DNA of 40,739 bases from an uncultured Collinsella sp. (lineage in GTDB: Bacteria > Actinomycetota > Coriobacteriia > Coriobacteriales > Coriobacteriaceae), in assembly GCA_902497025.1 (NCBI GenBank), contig CABVDJ010000019.1:1-40739 (forward strand), in the 5' to 3' direction. How positions within the stretch are numbered: the first letter of the stretch is position 1; each line of letters opens with the position of its first letter. Positions 31,786 to 40,739 of the stretch are shown piece after piece. Under the pieces are notes generated by a model. That model saw only the letters and a list, made by a program, of their open reading frames with translations, did not search any database and was not told the DNA's origin. A program made the position numbers and the translations under genes.

Positions 31786-31804
31786 AGTTAAAGCAGAGTT
31801 AAAG
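31786..31804 (-). promoter_or_regulatory. Direct repeat AGTTAAAG upstream of the DUF362 gene
   Basis: AGTTAAAG occurs at 31786-31793 and again at 31797-31804, an 11-nt period. On the minus strand this reads CTTTAACT twice. Response regulators of the OmpR/PhoB type bind such 11-nt direct repeats, so this may be an activator site about 50-70 nt upstream of the start codon. Confidence 0.4.
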
Positions 31805-31819
31805 TCAAGTACGGCACCT

Positions 31820-31879
31820 AGTCATTGGGGACAGACTTAAATGACTGAAACCACTCATTGGGGACGGACTTAAATGAGT
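31820..31879. repeat. Two tandem TCATTGGGGAC palindromes
   Basis: The first unit (31820-31846) has arms AGTCATT/AAATGACT and the second (31853-31879) ACTCATT/AAATGAGT. The core TGGGGAC(A/G)GACTT is the same in both. The outer arm bases changed together (AGTCATT to ACTCATT with ATGACT to ATGAGT), so pairing is kept. Confidence 0.8.
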
Positions 31880-31925
31880 GCCTCGCCACCTGGCAGCTAG
31901 GGACGTTCCTTTCCTGCCGGCAGCT

Positions 31926-31982
31926 GGGGACAGTCCTTGCCAGCACGGCCGGCGAACCGGCGAATCGGCAAAGACTGTCCCC
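31926..31982 (-). terminator. Hairpin after the FtsX-type permease gene
   Basis: GGGGACAGTCCTTGCC (31926-31941) and GGCAAAGACTGTCCCC (31967-31982) pair with one mismatch, with smaller GGCCGGCGAACCGGCGAA pairing inside. It starts 5 nt past the permease stop and carries the same GGGGACAG core as the dispersed repeats. The rest of the 252-nt gap holds those repeats and the DUF362 promoter. Confidence 0.65.
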
Positions 31983-31987
31983 GATGA

Positions 31988-34654
31988 TTACTCCTGCACT
32001 TTGAGGGCTTCGGCCAAGCTGACGCGCTTGATGGAGCGCGTGTGCAGCAGCGCCACGACCAGGTAGGTTGCAAAGCCGATTCCTGCGCACGCCGCCATGG
32101 ACCAAGCGGGCACATAGATCTCGATATTGCCGTTGTAGGCGAGCAGCATCGAGCGGAAGATGGCCGTGAGCGAGCCAATAATGACCGGCAGACTCAGCAC
32201 GAGCGACGCCGCCACGCACAGCGTGATCGAGCGGATGTACAGATGCGAGATCTCGCTATCGCGATAGCCAAAGACTTTCATATAGCTAATCGAACGGGCG
32301 CTGTGGTCGATCACAGCCTTGGTCAGTAGATACATAAACAGCAGGAAGATAAACACCGCGAGGCCAACCATCATGCCGATCATTTTGCTCATCATGCCGA
32401 TGAACTGGTCGCCCACGGCGCGCATGTCGTCGGGCGTGGTGTCGCCGGCAAAGTAACGAGCATCGAGGTCGAGCTTCTCGTCGCTCACATAGCCGTTAAA
32501 GTAGGTGGCGTCATTGCCGAACAGCTCGTTAAAGTCGTCGATGCTCATATAGATATTCATGTCCGACTTTGAGCCCCAGGTGGCGTCCTTGCCCGCGTAC
32601 TCAAGGGAATAATGCTCCCCCTCGTACTTGTCGATGAGCGTGACCTTCTGGCCCTCGCTCCAGCCAAACTTGTCGAGCAGGCCGCTGCCAAAGACGACGC
32701 GCCCATCGCCAACGTTGAGGTCTTTCCAATAGCGCGAATCGGGCGAGATGCCGTAGACGGAAATCGTCTCCTGCCCATTTCCATCGCCGCGGTCGTATTG
32801 CAGCTGGTAAACGGCATATTTCTCGGCCTGCGCGATTGCGCCCGCGCCGTTGTCGGTCGTATTGACCGGGTGGATATCATCGTTGTCAGTGTCGATCTTA
32901 GAGGCCTTGTCGATCAGGTCGATAGCCTCGTCGTGGTCGCAGCCGAGGGCATCGGCAAGGTCATCGAGGCGCGCGTAGAGCGCATCCTTCTTGTCCTGGA
33001 CCTTGGCGAGCGCGTCCTGCGCCGCGGCCAGGCTCTCGGCAGACGGAGCGCTGGTCGCGGCATCGGCTGCCGCCTGCGCTGCATCGGCCGCGTCGTCAAG
33101 CTCGTCATCGGCATCCTGAGCGGCAGAAAGCAGCGCGCCGTCAACCGACTGCAAACGCTCGAGTGCCGACCACTGCTCGCGCTCCTCGGCGGTGCCCTCG
33201 AGTTCCAGCGGGGCCTTGAGCGTGTACTGGTGCTCGGCGACCAGGCTTGTCTCGAGGTTGTCCGCGTAGTGCGTCATCGTGGGCAGAATCGCCAGGCCAA
33301 AGAGCAGTAGCAGCGAGGCAAACGCAATGCCCACGAAAAGCGTGGCGAAGTTGCCCAGATTACGCAGGAAGATGCGCAGGCGGAAGCGCGAGACAAAGCC
33401 CATGCGCTCCGGCAGCTGCAGGCCGCGCTTGGTGCCCGACTTGCCGCCCGCCTCGTGACGGAGGAACTGCAACGGCGTCTTGCCCATTTTGCGGAGCAGG
33501 CCCACCAGCGTAATGAGGATGAGCGCGGCGGCGGGAACCACGGCGCACTTCACAAAGATCTCCCAGCTCCAGTACACCTGGAAGGGCGGCAGGCTATACG
33601 AGCCGTAATAGAGGCCGCGCATGGGCTCGGTAAAGAACGCAACGCCGAGCGCGGTGCCCAACAGCGCCGCGAGCATGCCCACGATGGCGGGAAGCGCGAG
33701 GTAGTGCAGTACGATCTCGCGACGGCGATAGCCGCTGGCGAGCAGTGTGCCGATGATGGCGCTCTCCTCCTCGATGGTGGCGTCGGTAAGGACCACAAAG
33801 ACGAACGCCATGATCACGATGATGATGTCGAGCAGCGTCATCCACATCATAGAGTCGCCGTCCACGTCATCGCGCGCATAGCCAATGCCCTGGTTGGAAT
33901 CGGCGTCGATCAGATCGTCCACGCGCGCATCGACGTCGGTCAGCGCCTCAACCATATCCTGCTCCGCATCGATGCGGTCCGCGGTGGGGAGGTCGCGATC
34001 GGTAAAGGTGAAGGAGTAGGTGTAGGCGGGCGCGCCGCCGGCATCTTCGAGCGCGGCAAAGCCGCCATCGGTGACCTCGGCCACGCCGTACGTGATGGTG
34101 TTCACCGTAAAGTCCGAATTGTTGAGAAACAGCGCCTGGCTGTCGGGCTGGGTCATGATGCCGCAGATGATGTAGGTGCGGCCCTCAAGCTCAACCTTAT
34201 CGCCCACGGCGAGGTCGTTGTTGGTGGCGAAGACACGGTCGATGGCTACCTCATCGTCCGTCTTGGGCTCCTTGCCCTCACAGTAGGACGCGATATCGAC
34301 CTTGGTGCGGTGCGCATAGGTGCGCAGCGTGCGCTTGGTGCCGTCGTCGCCGGCGGTCTTTTTGATGATGGCGTCGATGGAGAAATTCTTGTAGAGCGTG
34401 ACGCCGCCGACGTCGTCGGCCGCGTCCTCGGCTGCCTTGAGTTGCTCCTCGGTCGCCTCGAAGGAGGTGGTCACGCGGCCGTCCTCAATCGTGTACGCAT
34501 CGCGCATGTCATCGATGAGGCAGCCGATGGAATGCGCCGCGAGCAAAAAGCCCGAGGTGAGAGCGATACTTCCGCACATAAGCAAAAAGATGCCCAGGTA
34601 CTTGCCGATATTGCGGCGCAGCTCGCGCGGGAGACGTTTTGCGAGAGGTGTCAT
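31988..34654 (-). CDS. Large FtsX-type ABC transporter permease
   Basis: An 888-residue membrane protein with two FtsX domains. ATG at 34654 (MTPLAKRLPRELRRNIGKYLGIF) follows AGGCGG. One membrane helix near 20-45, an extracytoplasmic region to about 280, four helices around 280-450 with the FtsX module (TIEEESAIIGTLLASGYRRREIVLHYLALP), a second large extracytoplasmic region with an Ala/Asp-rich coiled coil around 520-590, then a C-terminal FtsX module (ARSISYMKVFGYRDSEISHLYIRSIT). Such MacB/YtrF/SalY-type permeases move or sense peptides and lipids at the membrane rather than import solutes. The gene is 8 nt downstream of its ATPase gene. Confidence 0.92.
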   Translation of the reverse strand: MTPLAKRLPRELRRNIGKYLGIFLLMCGSIALTSGFLLAAHSIGCLIDDMRDAYTIEDGRVTTSFEATEEQLKAAEDAADDVGGVTLYKNFSIDAIIKKTAGDDGTKRTLRTYAHRTKVDIASYCEGKEPKTDDEVAIDRVFATNNDLAVGDKVELEGRTYIICGIMTQPDSQALFLNNSDFTVNTITYGVAEVTDGGFAALEDAGGAPAYTYSFTFTDRDLPTADRIDAEQDMVEALTDVDARVDDLIDADSNQGIGYARDDVDGDSMMWMTLLDIIIVIMAFVFVVLTDATIEEESAIIGTLLASGYRRREIVLHYLALPAIVGMLAALLGTALGVAFFTEPMRGLYYGSYSLPPFQVYWSWEIFVKCAVVPAAALILITLVGLLRKMGKTPLQFLRHEAGGKSGTKRGLQLPERMGFVSRFRLRIFLRNLGNFATLFVGIAFASLLLLFGLAILPTMTHYADNLETSLVAEHQYTLKAPLELEGTAEEREQWSALERLQSVDGALLSAAQDADDELDDAADAAQAAADAATSAPSAESLAAAQDALAKVQDKKDALYARLDDLADALGCDHDEAIDLIDKASKIDTDNDDIHPVNTTDNGAGAIAQAEKYAVYQLQYDRGDGNGQETISVYGISPDSRYWKDLNVGDGRVVFGSGLLDKFGWSEGQKVTLIDKYEGEHYSLEYAGKDATWGSKSDMNIYMSIDDFNELFGNDATYFNGYVSDEKLDLDARYFAGDTTPDDMRAVGDQFIGMMSKMIGMMVGLAVFIFLLFMYLLTKAVIDHSARSISYMKVFGYRDSEISHLYIRSITLCVAASLVLSLPVIIGSLTAIFRSMLLAYNGNIEIYVPAWSMAACAGIGFATYLVVALLHTRSIKRVSLAEALKVQE

Positions 34655-34662
34655 GGCGCCGC

Positions 34663-35388
<726 letters not shown>

Positions 35389-35462
35389 TGTTAGCCTCGT
35401 ACTACTTTATGAACGTAATAGTAAACCTTGGCGAACTATTTTGGGGCGAGAGTGGGGATTTG

Positions 35463-35642
35463 TTTCAGACTAGTCATTGGGGACGTTCTTAAATGACCAG
35501 TCACAAGGGACGCTCTTTCGCCACCCGGCAGTTGGGGACGCTCCTTATCTGCCCCCGATGGCTAGTCATTTAAGTCTGTCCCCAATGAATACTTTTGGTC
35601 GTTTAAGTCTGTCCCCAATGAGTAGGATTTATTTCAGACTAG
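35463..35642. repeat. Cluster of TCATTGGGGAC repeats with direct-repeat ends
   Basis: One unit in forward sense (35472-35499) and two in reverse sense (35562-35588, 35597-35622) share the core TGGGGAC and TTTAAGTCTGTCCCCAATGA. The word TTTCAGACTAG occurs at both edges (35463-35473 and 35632-35642). The right copy includes the stop codon of the ABC-2 permease gene. The whole 250-nt gap between the two ABC systems is this repeat DNA plus the upstream region of the MacB-like operon. Confidence 0.75.
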
Positions 35643-36844
35643 GCGCGGGATTTGGCGCGTGAGAGGGCCAGGCCTACGGCGGCAATGGCGGCGGCGAAGA
35701 GCACGGTGACGCCCAGGTCGCAGGCGATGTCGCCCAACACGGTGGACGTCAGATCCGAAGCGAGCGCCTTGCCAATCGCGTCGTTCACCCAATACGTCGG
35801 CACAAAGTGCGCCACCGTCTGCACGGCCGAGCCCATCAGCGACAGCGGCATCCAAGCGCCGCCCAAAAACGTCATGAGCATGCCGAGCAGGTTGCCCACA
35901 CCGTTAAGCAGCTCCTCGCGCGCGCCCAGACTCGAAAGCGTAAAGCCAACGGCCAGCGGCGTGCACGCCAAGGCAAACGTCGCTGCCAGCGCCAGGCACA
36001 CACGGCCCACGCCGACCTCGGCAACCGCGCCGGCAAAGCCCACGACGCCCATCATGCTCGACACAAACCAGATGCAGACGGTGAGCACTGCAGCAGCCGC
36101 GAACACGGCAAGCGAGCGCTGGCGCTCGGAGACCGGGCCGGCCTCCATGCGGCGCTCGCGCTCGGGCTCGTTCATGCCCGAGAACACCAGTCCCACCGAC
36201 ACGATGACCGACGAGATAATCGCGTACGCGCCAAAGTTGAAGTACGACTCGAGCGTAGCGGCGGCAGTCGAGTCGACCTTGACCTGCTCGATCTCGACCT
36301 CGGCACGCTCGGTGGCCGCGTGTTCGGCAGCCTTGGCGACGTCACCGTTGGAGGCAGCAGGCTCAAGTGCGGCCGCAGCGCCCGCGAGCGAGATCCAGCG
36401 CGAGGCCTCGGCAGACGAAAGCGCCGCCGCCATGGTGCCGGCACCGTAGGTCACATCGAGCTTGGGCAGGGACTCCCCCACGCGGGCGGCTGCAACAAGG
36501 TCGTCCTCAAACTCCTCCGGGATAAAGAACACGCAGTCGGCGCTGCCCTTGGCGCTGTTGCTCTTGGAGAGCGCGTCCGCAAGGTCGTACGTATCGTCGC
36601 CGATGCCCGTGACCAGCTCAAAACGCGAACCCAGATGCTTGGTAAGCGCACGCGAAAGGTCGCTGTCGTCGCGGTCGACCACGATCACGTTGGCATCGTA
36701 GGGCTTGTACTCGGTGAGCTGCGACGAGTTCCAGCTCACCGATGCCGCGATGAATACGCCCATGAGCGAGATGAACACCGTATAGATGAGCAGGTAGAAC
36801 GGGTGCGCCAGCGCCATGCGAAGCGCGGTCTTAAAGGTGCTCAT
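35639..36844 (-). CDS. ABC-2 type permease, second subunit
   Basis: A 401-residue membrane protein. ATG at 36844 (MSTFKTALRMALAHPFYLLIY) has GGAAGGAG 6 nt upstream and lies 14 nt inside the upstream permease gene. One N-terminal membrane helix, an extracytoplasmic region of about 170 residues, then five or six helices with GLVFSGMNEPERERRMEAGPVSERQRSLAVF and the C-terminal LGGAWMPLSLMGSAVQTVAHFVPTYWVNDAIGKAL, typical of ABC-2 exporters. It should form the channel with the other permease. Likely cargo is a drug, bacteriocin or lipid; the substrate is unknown. Confidence 0.9.
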   Translation of the reverse strand: MSTFKTALRMALAHPFYLLIYTVFISLMGVFIAASVSWNSSQLTEYKPYDANVIVVDRDDSDLSRALTKHLGSRFELVTGIGDDTYDLADALSKSNSAKGSADCVFFIPEEFEDDLVAAARVGESLPKLDVTYGAGTMAAALSSAEASRWISLAGAAAALEPAASNGDVAKAAEHAATERAEVEIEQVKVDSTAAATLESYFNFGAYAIISSVIVSVGLVFSGMNEPERERRMEAGPVSERQRSLAVFAAAAVLTVCIWFVSSMMGVVGFAGAVAEVGVGRVCLALAATFALACTPLAVGFTLSSLGAREELLNGVGNLLGMLMTFLGGAWMPLSLMGSAVQTVAHFVPTYWVNDAIGKALASDLTSTVLGDIACDLGVTVLFAAAIAAVGLALSRAKSRA

Positions 36845-38018
36845 AGCGACTCCTTCCAAAGATCAGCGTAGCGGCGGCGACAAACACCAGGGACATGAGG
36901 ACGAGCGCGCCGGCGCGGACGGCGAAGGGCCTCAGGTCCTCAAAGAAATACAGGCGATTGAACATGTCGCAGATAAGCTTGACGGGGTTGAGCCAGCACT
37001 CGGCCGGGCAGGCGCGGGCGACGTCGTCGGCAAGCGCCATCGCCGGCTCGCCGTAGAGGCCGGCGAACAGAGCGCACGTGGTGGCAAAGCCCGTGAGGAT
37101 GCCGGACTTGGACGCCTTGCCGCCCTTAACGGGAAGCGTGCCCACAAAGAGCCCCAGGCCCGTGGCGGCAAGCGCGGAAGCGGCGCCGCCCACCAGACAC
37201 AGCCCCTCGCGTCCGCCAAAGTCGACGCCCACGACCAGGCGCACGTAGCCAATCGCAATCGTCATCGAAGCAAAGGAGACCAGCCACGAGCCCACAAAGA
37301 TACCGGCCAGCGACGCCGCCTTGGAAAGGCCGCCCACGCAGCGACGCGCGCCAAGGCCCGACAGATTGGGCTGCAGGTCGACGACGCTCAAGGCGGCAAA
37401 CTCGGCAGACATCATCGCGACCAGGCCAAAGAGCGCGTAATAGTAGATGACCGTGCCATCGGGCGTGGTGCGCGTCAGGCTTACGCGGCGGGTACTGCCC
37501 TCGAGCGACAGGGCGCGCGCAACCGCCTCCGGGTCGGCGAGCGCCGCCGGGTTGTCCTGGGCAATCTGGGACATGAGCTCGGCATTTTGCGTATACGAGC
37601 TTGCCACCGTCTCCAGAATGCTGCGGTCGGTGAGCACCGACGAGGCGCGCGAGTTGTCATAGCTCGAAAGCAGCGTGAGCTTGGGCGTGCCCGCGTCGTC
37701 GACCGTATAGATGCCCGCGACCTCGCCGGCCTTGAGTGCACGGTTCGCATCGGCTGCGTCGTCGCACTCGTGGATCTCGAGCAGTTGATCGTCGCCCTCC
37801 TTGGCAAGCGACGTCGCCACGTCCTTAAAGGTCGAGGCGTCCCAGGCCTCATCCGCTACGACGGCCACCGGCACCGGGTCGATCTTGCCGTCGGAGCTGA
37901 GGTTCGCAAACATAAACATGAACATCGTGGAAAGCGCGATGGGAAAGAGAGCACCCCAAACCCACGTGCTCGGCCGGCGCAGCAGCGTCTTGACCGTAAT
38001 GATAATGGTGTTGAACAT
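36831..38018 (-). CDS. ABC-2 type permease, first subunit
   Basis: A 395-residue membrane protein with the same plan as its downstream partner: N-terminal helix (MFNTIIITVKTLLRRPSTWVWGALFPIALSTMFMF), extracytoplasmic domain to about 190, then five or six helices (YYYALFGLVAMMSAEFAALSV; ILTGFATTCALFAGLYG). ATG has AGGGGGCGG upstream and is 9 nt past the ATPase stop. The 3' end overlaps the next gene by 14 nt, which implies coupled translation and one-to-one subunits. Substrate not known. Confidence 0.9.
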   Translation of the reverse strand: MFNTIIITVKTLLRRPSTWVWGALFPIALSTMFMFMFANLSSDGKIDPVPVAVVADEAWDASTFKDVATSLAKEGDDQLLEIHECDDAADANRALKAGEVAGIYTVDDAGTPKLTLLSSYDNSRASSVLTDRSILETVASSYTQNAELMSQIAQDNPAALADPEAVARALSLEGSTRRVSLTRTTPDGTVIYYYALFGLVAMMSAEFAALSVVDLQPNLSGLGARRCVGGLSKAASLAGIFVGSWLVSFASMTIAIGYVRLVVGVDFGGREGLCLVGGAASALAATGLGLFVGTLPVKGGKASKSGILTGFATTCALFAGLYGEPAMALADDVARACPAECWLNPVKLICDMFNRLYFFEDLRPFAVRAGALVLMSLVFVAAATLIFGRSRYEHL

Positions 38019-38027
38019 GGCCGCCCC

Positions 38028-38966
38028 CTAGTCGCGCAGCTCGCGGCCGGTGATCTCGAGGAACACGTCATTAAGGGTCGGCGGCTCGGAATAAATGCGG
38101 CCAAGCGCCACGTCATGCGAGCGCAGCGCATCGAGAATGTCCGTCAGGTTATGCGGGCTCGCCTCGCACGAAAACGTGAGCTGGCCCGCCGTCGCCGACA
38201 GGTCCAGGACATGCGGCAGGCTCGCGACGGCACCGAGCGCCGTGCTCGGCACCTCGCCGACCTCGATCACGATCTTCTCGCCCATCTGAATCATGCGCTT
38301 GAGTTCGTCGTTGGTGCCCTGCGCCAGCACGCGCCCGCCGTCCATGATCATGATGCGGCTGCAGATCTGCTCGACTTCCTCCATATAATGGCTGGTATAC
38401 ACCACCGTGGCGCCCTCGTCGCGCAGGCGGCAGATGCCCTCCAGGATGGCATTGCGGCTCTGTGGGTCGACCGCCACCGTGGGCTCGTCAAAGAAGATGA
38501 GCTCGGGCTTGTGCGCAATGCCGCAGGCGATGTTGAGGCGACGCGCCAGGCCGCCCGAGAGCTTGCCGGGGCGAAACTTGGTAAAGTCGCCCAAGCCGAC
38601 AAAGTCGATCGCCTCGTCCACCAGCGCGCGGCGGCGCTTGCGGTCGCTAACGTAAAGGCTGCAGAAATAGTCGATGTTCTCGCGCACGGTGAGCTCGTCG
38701 AACACCGCCACCTGTTGCGGCACCACGCCGATGCGGCGCTTGAGGTCGTAGCGAGCGGGCGTCATGGGCTCGCCAAAGAGCTCGATGGTGCCTTTGTCGT
38801 AGGCAAGCAGCTGCAGGATACAGTTGATGGACGTGGTCTTGCCCGAGCCGTTGGGACCCAGCAGGCCAAAGATCTCGCCGGGGGCGATGCTCAGGTTAAA
38901 GTGGTCGAGCGCGATAAGATCGTCATAGCGCTTGACGAGGTTTTCGACGTGGACGATGTCTGTCAT
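38028..38966 (-). CDS. ABC-2 exporter ATPase
   Basis: A 312-residue ATPase. ATG at 38966 (MTDIVHVENLVKRYDDLIALDHFNLSI) is chosen by family length, though AAGGG upstream is weak. Walker A GPNGSGKTT, signature LSGGLARRLNIACG, Walker B LIFFDEPTVAVD and switch TSHYMEE are present. The C-terminal domain (LPHVLDLSATAGQLTFSCEAS) is usual for drug and lantibiotic exporter ATPases. It leads a three-gene operon with the two permeases and is divergent from a histidine kinase/response regulator pair, a common arrangement in which the two-component system controls the exporter. Confidence 0.94.
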   Translation of the reverse strand: MTDIVHVENLVKRYDDLIALDHFNLSIAPGEIFGLLGPNGSGKTTSINCILQLLAYDKGTIELFGEPMTPARYDLKRRIGVVPQQVAVFDELTVRENIDYFCSLYVSDRKRRRALVDEAIDFVGLGDFTKFRPGKLSGGLARRLNIACGIAHKPELIFFDEPTVAVDPQSRNAILEGICRLRDEGATVVYTSHYMEEVEQICSRIMIMDGGRVLAQGTNDELKRMIQMGEKIVIEVGEVPSTALGAVASLPHVLDLSATAGQLTFSCEASPHNLTDILDALRSHDVALGRIYSEPPTLNDVFLEITGRELRD

Positions 38967-39045
38967 GAGGCGGCCCTTCTGTTGGTCGTGGCCCGGTACG
39001 ATTGCATCATCGCAGGAGCCGCCGGCGCGCACCAGTGAGCTTTGT

Positions 39046-39083
39046 CACGAGTGCGGGGGGCGGAGGCGAAACCCCCGCTCGTG
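39046..39083. other. Hairpin in the exporter/kinase divergent region
   Basis: CACGAGTGCGGGGG and CCCCCGCTCGTG pair with one or two bulged bases across GCGGAGGCGAAA. It lies in the 209-nt gap between the divergent ATPase and histidine kinase genes and could affect the 5' leader of either. No other repeat is seen in this gap. Confidence 0.45.
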
Positions 39084-39163
39084 CGAGCGATCGACGCCGA
39101 TTTGCCGCGCGGGAGGAATGTCACGGTTGCGCAGGCGGCCCCTCCACCATGCGCGGCTTCGCG

Positions 39164-39169
39164 TACAAT
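39164..39169 (+). promoter_or_regulatory. -10 box giving a probable leaderless kinase mRNA
   Basis: TACAAT ends 6 nt before the ATG at 39176. Transcription would then begin at or next to the A of the start codon. No Shine-Dalgarno sequence precedes that ATG. The -35 region is poor, so an activator may be needed. Confidence 0.5.
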
Positions 39170-39175
39170 ACCCGT

Positions 39176-40321
39176 ATGAGCAGGCTTTTCGACAAATCGA
39201 TCGTGCTGGCGTGCTGCATTGCGGCCGCCATGGGTCTTGCTGTAGACGCTCGCCTGGTCGCGGCGTTTTGCCTTGGCGTTATTGCCACCTCACTGGCCGA
39301 GATCGCACAGAGAAACCGCGCCCGCCGTGCGAGCGAGGCCGCGAGCTACGCTTACATCATCGCGGCTGTCTTCGTGCCGCCGTTTGTGCCGTTTGCGTCT
39401 CTCGCCTTCTATGACATCGCGCGGCGCGTGCGCCGTGAACGCATCTGGCCCGCGCTGGCGATTGGCGCCGTGTTTGTCTGCGCGCTTGTCGCGGACCTTC
39501 GCGGCGGCGCGCTCACCACCCGAACGCTCCTGCTGACCGCCATCCTTTCGGTTGCCGCCACCTTGCTATCGCTACGTACCGCCCAGCTGGAGCGCGAGCA
39601 ACAGCGCATGCGCCGTACCCGCGACGGGCTGCAAGAACGAGCCCTCGCGCTCGAGGCGCGCAACCGCGATCTTGCTGACCGCCAGGACTACGAAGTCGAA
39701 CTCGCGACACTCGCCGAGCGAGCCCGTATCGCGCGCGAGATTCACGATAACGTCGGCCACCAGCTCACGCGCGCCTCGCTGCAGACCGAGGCCCTGCGCA
39801 TCGTGCACGCCGACGATCCCAGGGTTGCCGCCGATTTCGCCGACGTCAAACGCACGGTTGACGAGGCGCTCCAACTCGTGCGCGCCAGCGTCCACGCGCT
39901 CAACGACAATGCGACCAACCTCTCCGTGCAGCTCGAGCGCATCGTTGAAGGCGCACGCTCGGACAGCGGTCCGCAGATTGAGCTTGAAGTTATGACTGAA
40001 CATGCGCCCGCAAATGTCGCCAACTGCTTTGCGGCGGTCCTGCGCGAGGCGCTCTCCAACACCATGCGCCACGCTTGCGCCCAGACCGTCACTGTACGAT
40101 GCATGGAGCATCCGTCGTTTTACCAGCTCATCGTTACCGACGATGGAACGGGCGGGGTTCGGACAGGCGCCCGCAGCGCCACAGGGGGCATGGGGCTCGC
40201 CTCCATGCGCGAGCGTGTCGAGGCGCTTGGCGGCACTTTCACTGCCGGCTCGCGAGTCGGCGCCTCCGGATGGCGCGTGTTTGCCACCATTCCCAAGCAG
40301 CAAGGAGATGAGGGCCGATGA
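39176..40321 (+). CDS. Histidine kinase, NarL/LiaS type
   Basis: A 381-residue membrane sensor kinase. The start ATG at 39176 (MSRLFDKSIVLACCIAAAMG) begins directly with the first membrane helix; earlier in-frame starts add a basic stretch without helices and lack a ribosome site. About five membrane segments fill residues 8-135, with almost no extracytoplasmic domain, so it probably senses the membrane or its exporter. The HisKA_3 region is ARIAREIHDNVGHQL (phosphorylated H190), followed by HATPase_c motifs REALSNTMRHA, VTDDGTGG and GGMGLASMRERVEALGG. Its stop overlaps the start of the response regulator gene (ATGA). It likely controls the divergent ABC-2 exporter. Confidence 0.93.
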   Translation: MSRLFDKSIVLACCIAAAMGLAVDARLVAAFCLGVIATSLAEIAQRNRARRASEAASYAYIIAAVFVPPFVPFASLAFYDIARRVRRERIWPALAIGAVFVCALVADLRGGALTTRTLLLTAILSVAATLLSLRTAQLEREQQRMRRTRDGLQERALALEARNRDLADRQDYEVELATLAERARIAREIHDNVGHQLTRASLQTEALRIVHADDPRVAADFADVKRTVDEALQLVRASVHALNDNATNLSVQLERIVEGARSDSGPQIELEVMTEHAPANVANCFAAVLREALSNTMRHACAQTVTVRCMEHPSFYQLIVTDDGTGGVRTGARSATGGMGLASMRERVEALGGTFTAGSRVGASGWRVFATIPKQQGDEGR

Positions 40322-40739
40322 GGCTCATCGTTGTCGATGACGACCGCCTAGTGGTCGATTCGCTCAAGATTATCTTGGGCGCCCAGCCGCAAATCGAGGT
40401 AGTGGGCACCGGCGCCAATGGCGACGACGCGGTCGCGCTCTACGCTGAGCACGCGCCCGATATCGCGCTGCTCGACATTCAGATGCCGGGACGCGACGGC
40501 TTATCGGCGGCACGCGAAATCCTTGAGCACGACTCTACGGCACGCGTGGTGTTTCTGACGACATTCTCGGATGACGAGTACATTGTGTCGGCGCTCAAGC
40601 TGGGCGCCCGCGGCTACCTGATCAAGACCGATGTCGCCGCCATTCCGCCAGCACTGGCGCAGGTCATGGACGGTAAACGCGTGCTCGAGGGCAAGGCGAT
40701 CGAGGACATCGATTTTGACGGAACGGGCGTCGAGGCGGG
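40318..40739 (+). CDS. Response regulator receiver, cut by the window end
   Basis: The reading frame from ATG at 40318, which overlaps the kinase stop codon, encodes a receiver domain and runs off the window after about 140 codons. Visible are MRLIVVDDDRLVVDS (acidic pocket D7-D9), the phosphorylated aspartate D53 in LLDIQMPG, the TTFSDDEYI switch region and YLIKTD with the conserved lysine. The spacing matches NarL/FixJ-family regulators; the DNA-binding domain would lie beyond the edge. It is the cognate partner of the kinase. Confidence 0.93.
   Translation, partial: MRLIVVDDDRLVVDSLKIILGAQPQIEVVGTGANGDDAVALYAEHAPDIALLDIQMPGRDGLSAAREILEHDSTARVVFLTTFSDDEYIVSALKLGARGYLIKTDVAAIPPALAQVMDGKRVLEGKAIEDIDFDGTGVEA

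Noticed and set aside
36816..39038. 740-codon plus-strand reading frame
   Set aside because: Antisense to the ABC-2 permease and ATPase genes, whose Walker and signature motifs are intact. It is a codon-bias artefact.

Overview
The window is high-GC DNA, almost fully coding, with strong AAGGAGG-type ribosome sites, many dispersed palindromic repeats between genes, and a gene set (cellobiose-type PTS, GH1 6-phospho-glycosidases, split transketolase, LuxS, an NRAMP-like Mg transporter) typical of gut Coriobacteriia. Collinsella or a close relative is the most likely source. This is inference from gene content and style; no database was searched. No rRNA, tRNA, CRISPR array or transposase gene was recognised.

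Bases 1-17,100 are almost entirely sugar metabolism on the minus strand. They hold a GH1 6-phospho-beta-glucosidase; an AAA-type ATPase gene on the plus strand, set between diverged direct repeats that include a copy of the 3' end of the next gene; a DUF4867-like gene; and luxS. Next is an unusual catabolic cluster: sugar isomerase of the L-fucose isomerase type, split transketolase (N and C subunits), a GlpK-like FGGY kinase with a changed substrate pocket, and a LacI regulator whose promoter shares an operator-like word with the isomerase promoter. After it comes a complete antiterminator-controlled beta-glucoside operon (RAT plus terminator, bglG/licT, PTS EIIBC, GH1), then a ribokinase/nucleoside hydrolase pair in which the hydrolase carries a frameshift.

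Bases 17,260-30,400 are envelope and divalent-metal genes: an O-acyltransferase/SGNH protein; an NRAMP-related transporter with Mg-type (NRMT-like) binding-site changes, directly downstream of an MgtE-like PRC/CBS membrane protein and preceded by a leader of about 200 nt; a NodB-fold protein that has lost its metal ligands; a chain of PRC-barrel, YtxH-like, stand-alone cyanophycin-synthetase-N-like (HxxEH) and CNNM/CorC genes; a hemolysin III protein; and an alpha/beta hydrolase behind a promoter with two matching palindromic operators.

Bases 30,400-40,739 hold a DUF362/ferredoxin protein, a MacB-like ABC ATPase with a large FtsX-type permease, an ABC-2 export operon (ATPase plus two permeases), and, divergent from it, a NarL/LiaS-type histidine kinase and response regulator. 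The regulator runs off the end of the window. The kinase mRNA may be leaderless.

The best candidates for new biology are the isomerase/kinase/split-transketolase pathway, the MgtE-like plus NRMT pair with its leader RNA, and the stand-alone HxxEH protein. The repeat-flanked ATPase insertion, a 226-bp element with 30-bp inverted ends and the tandem RAT-like sites are smaller leads.
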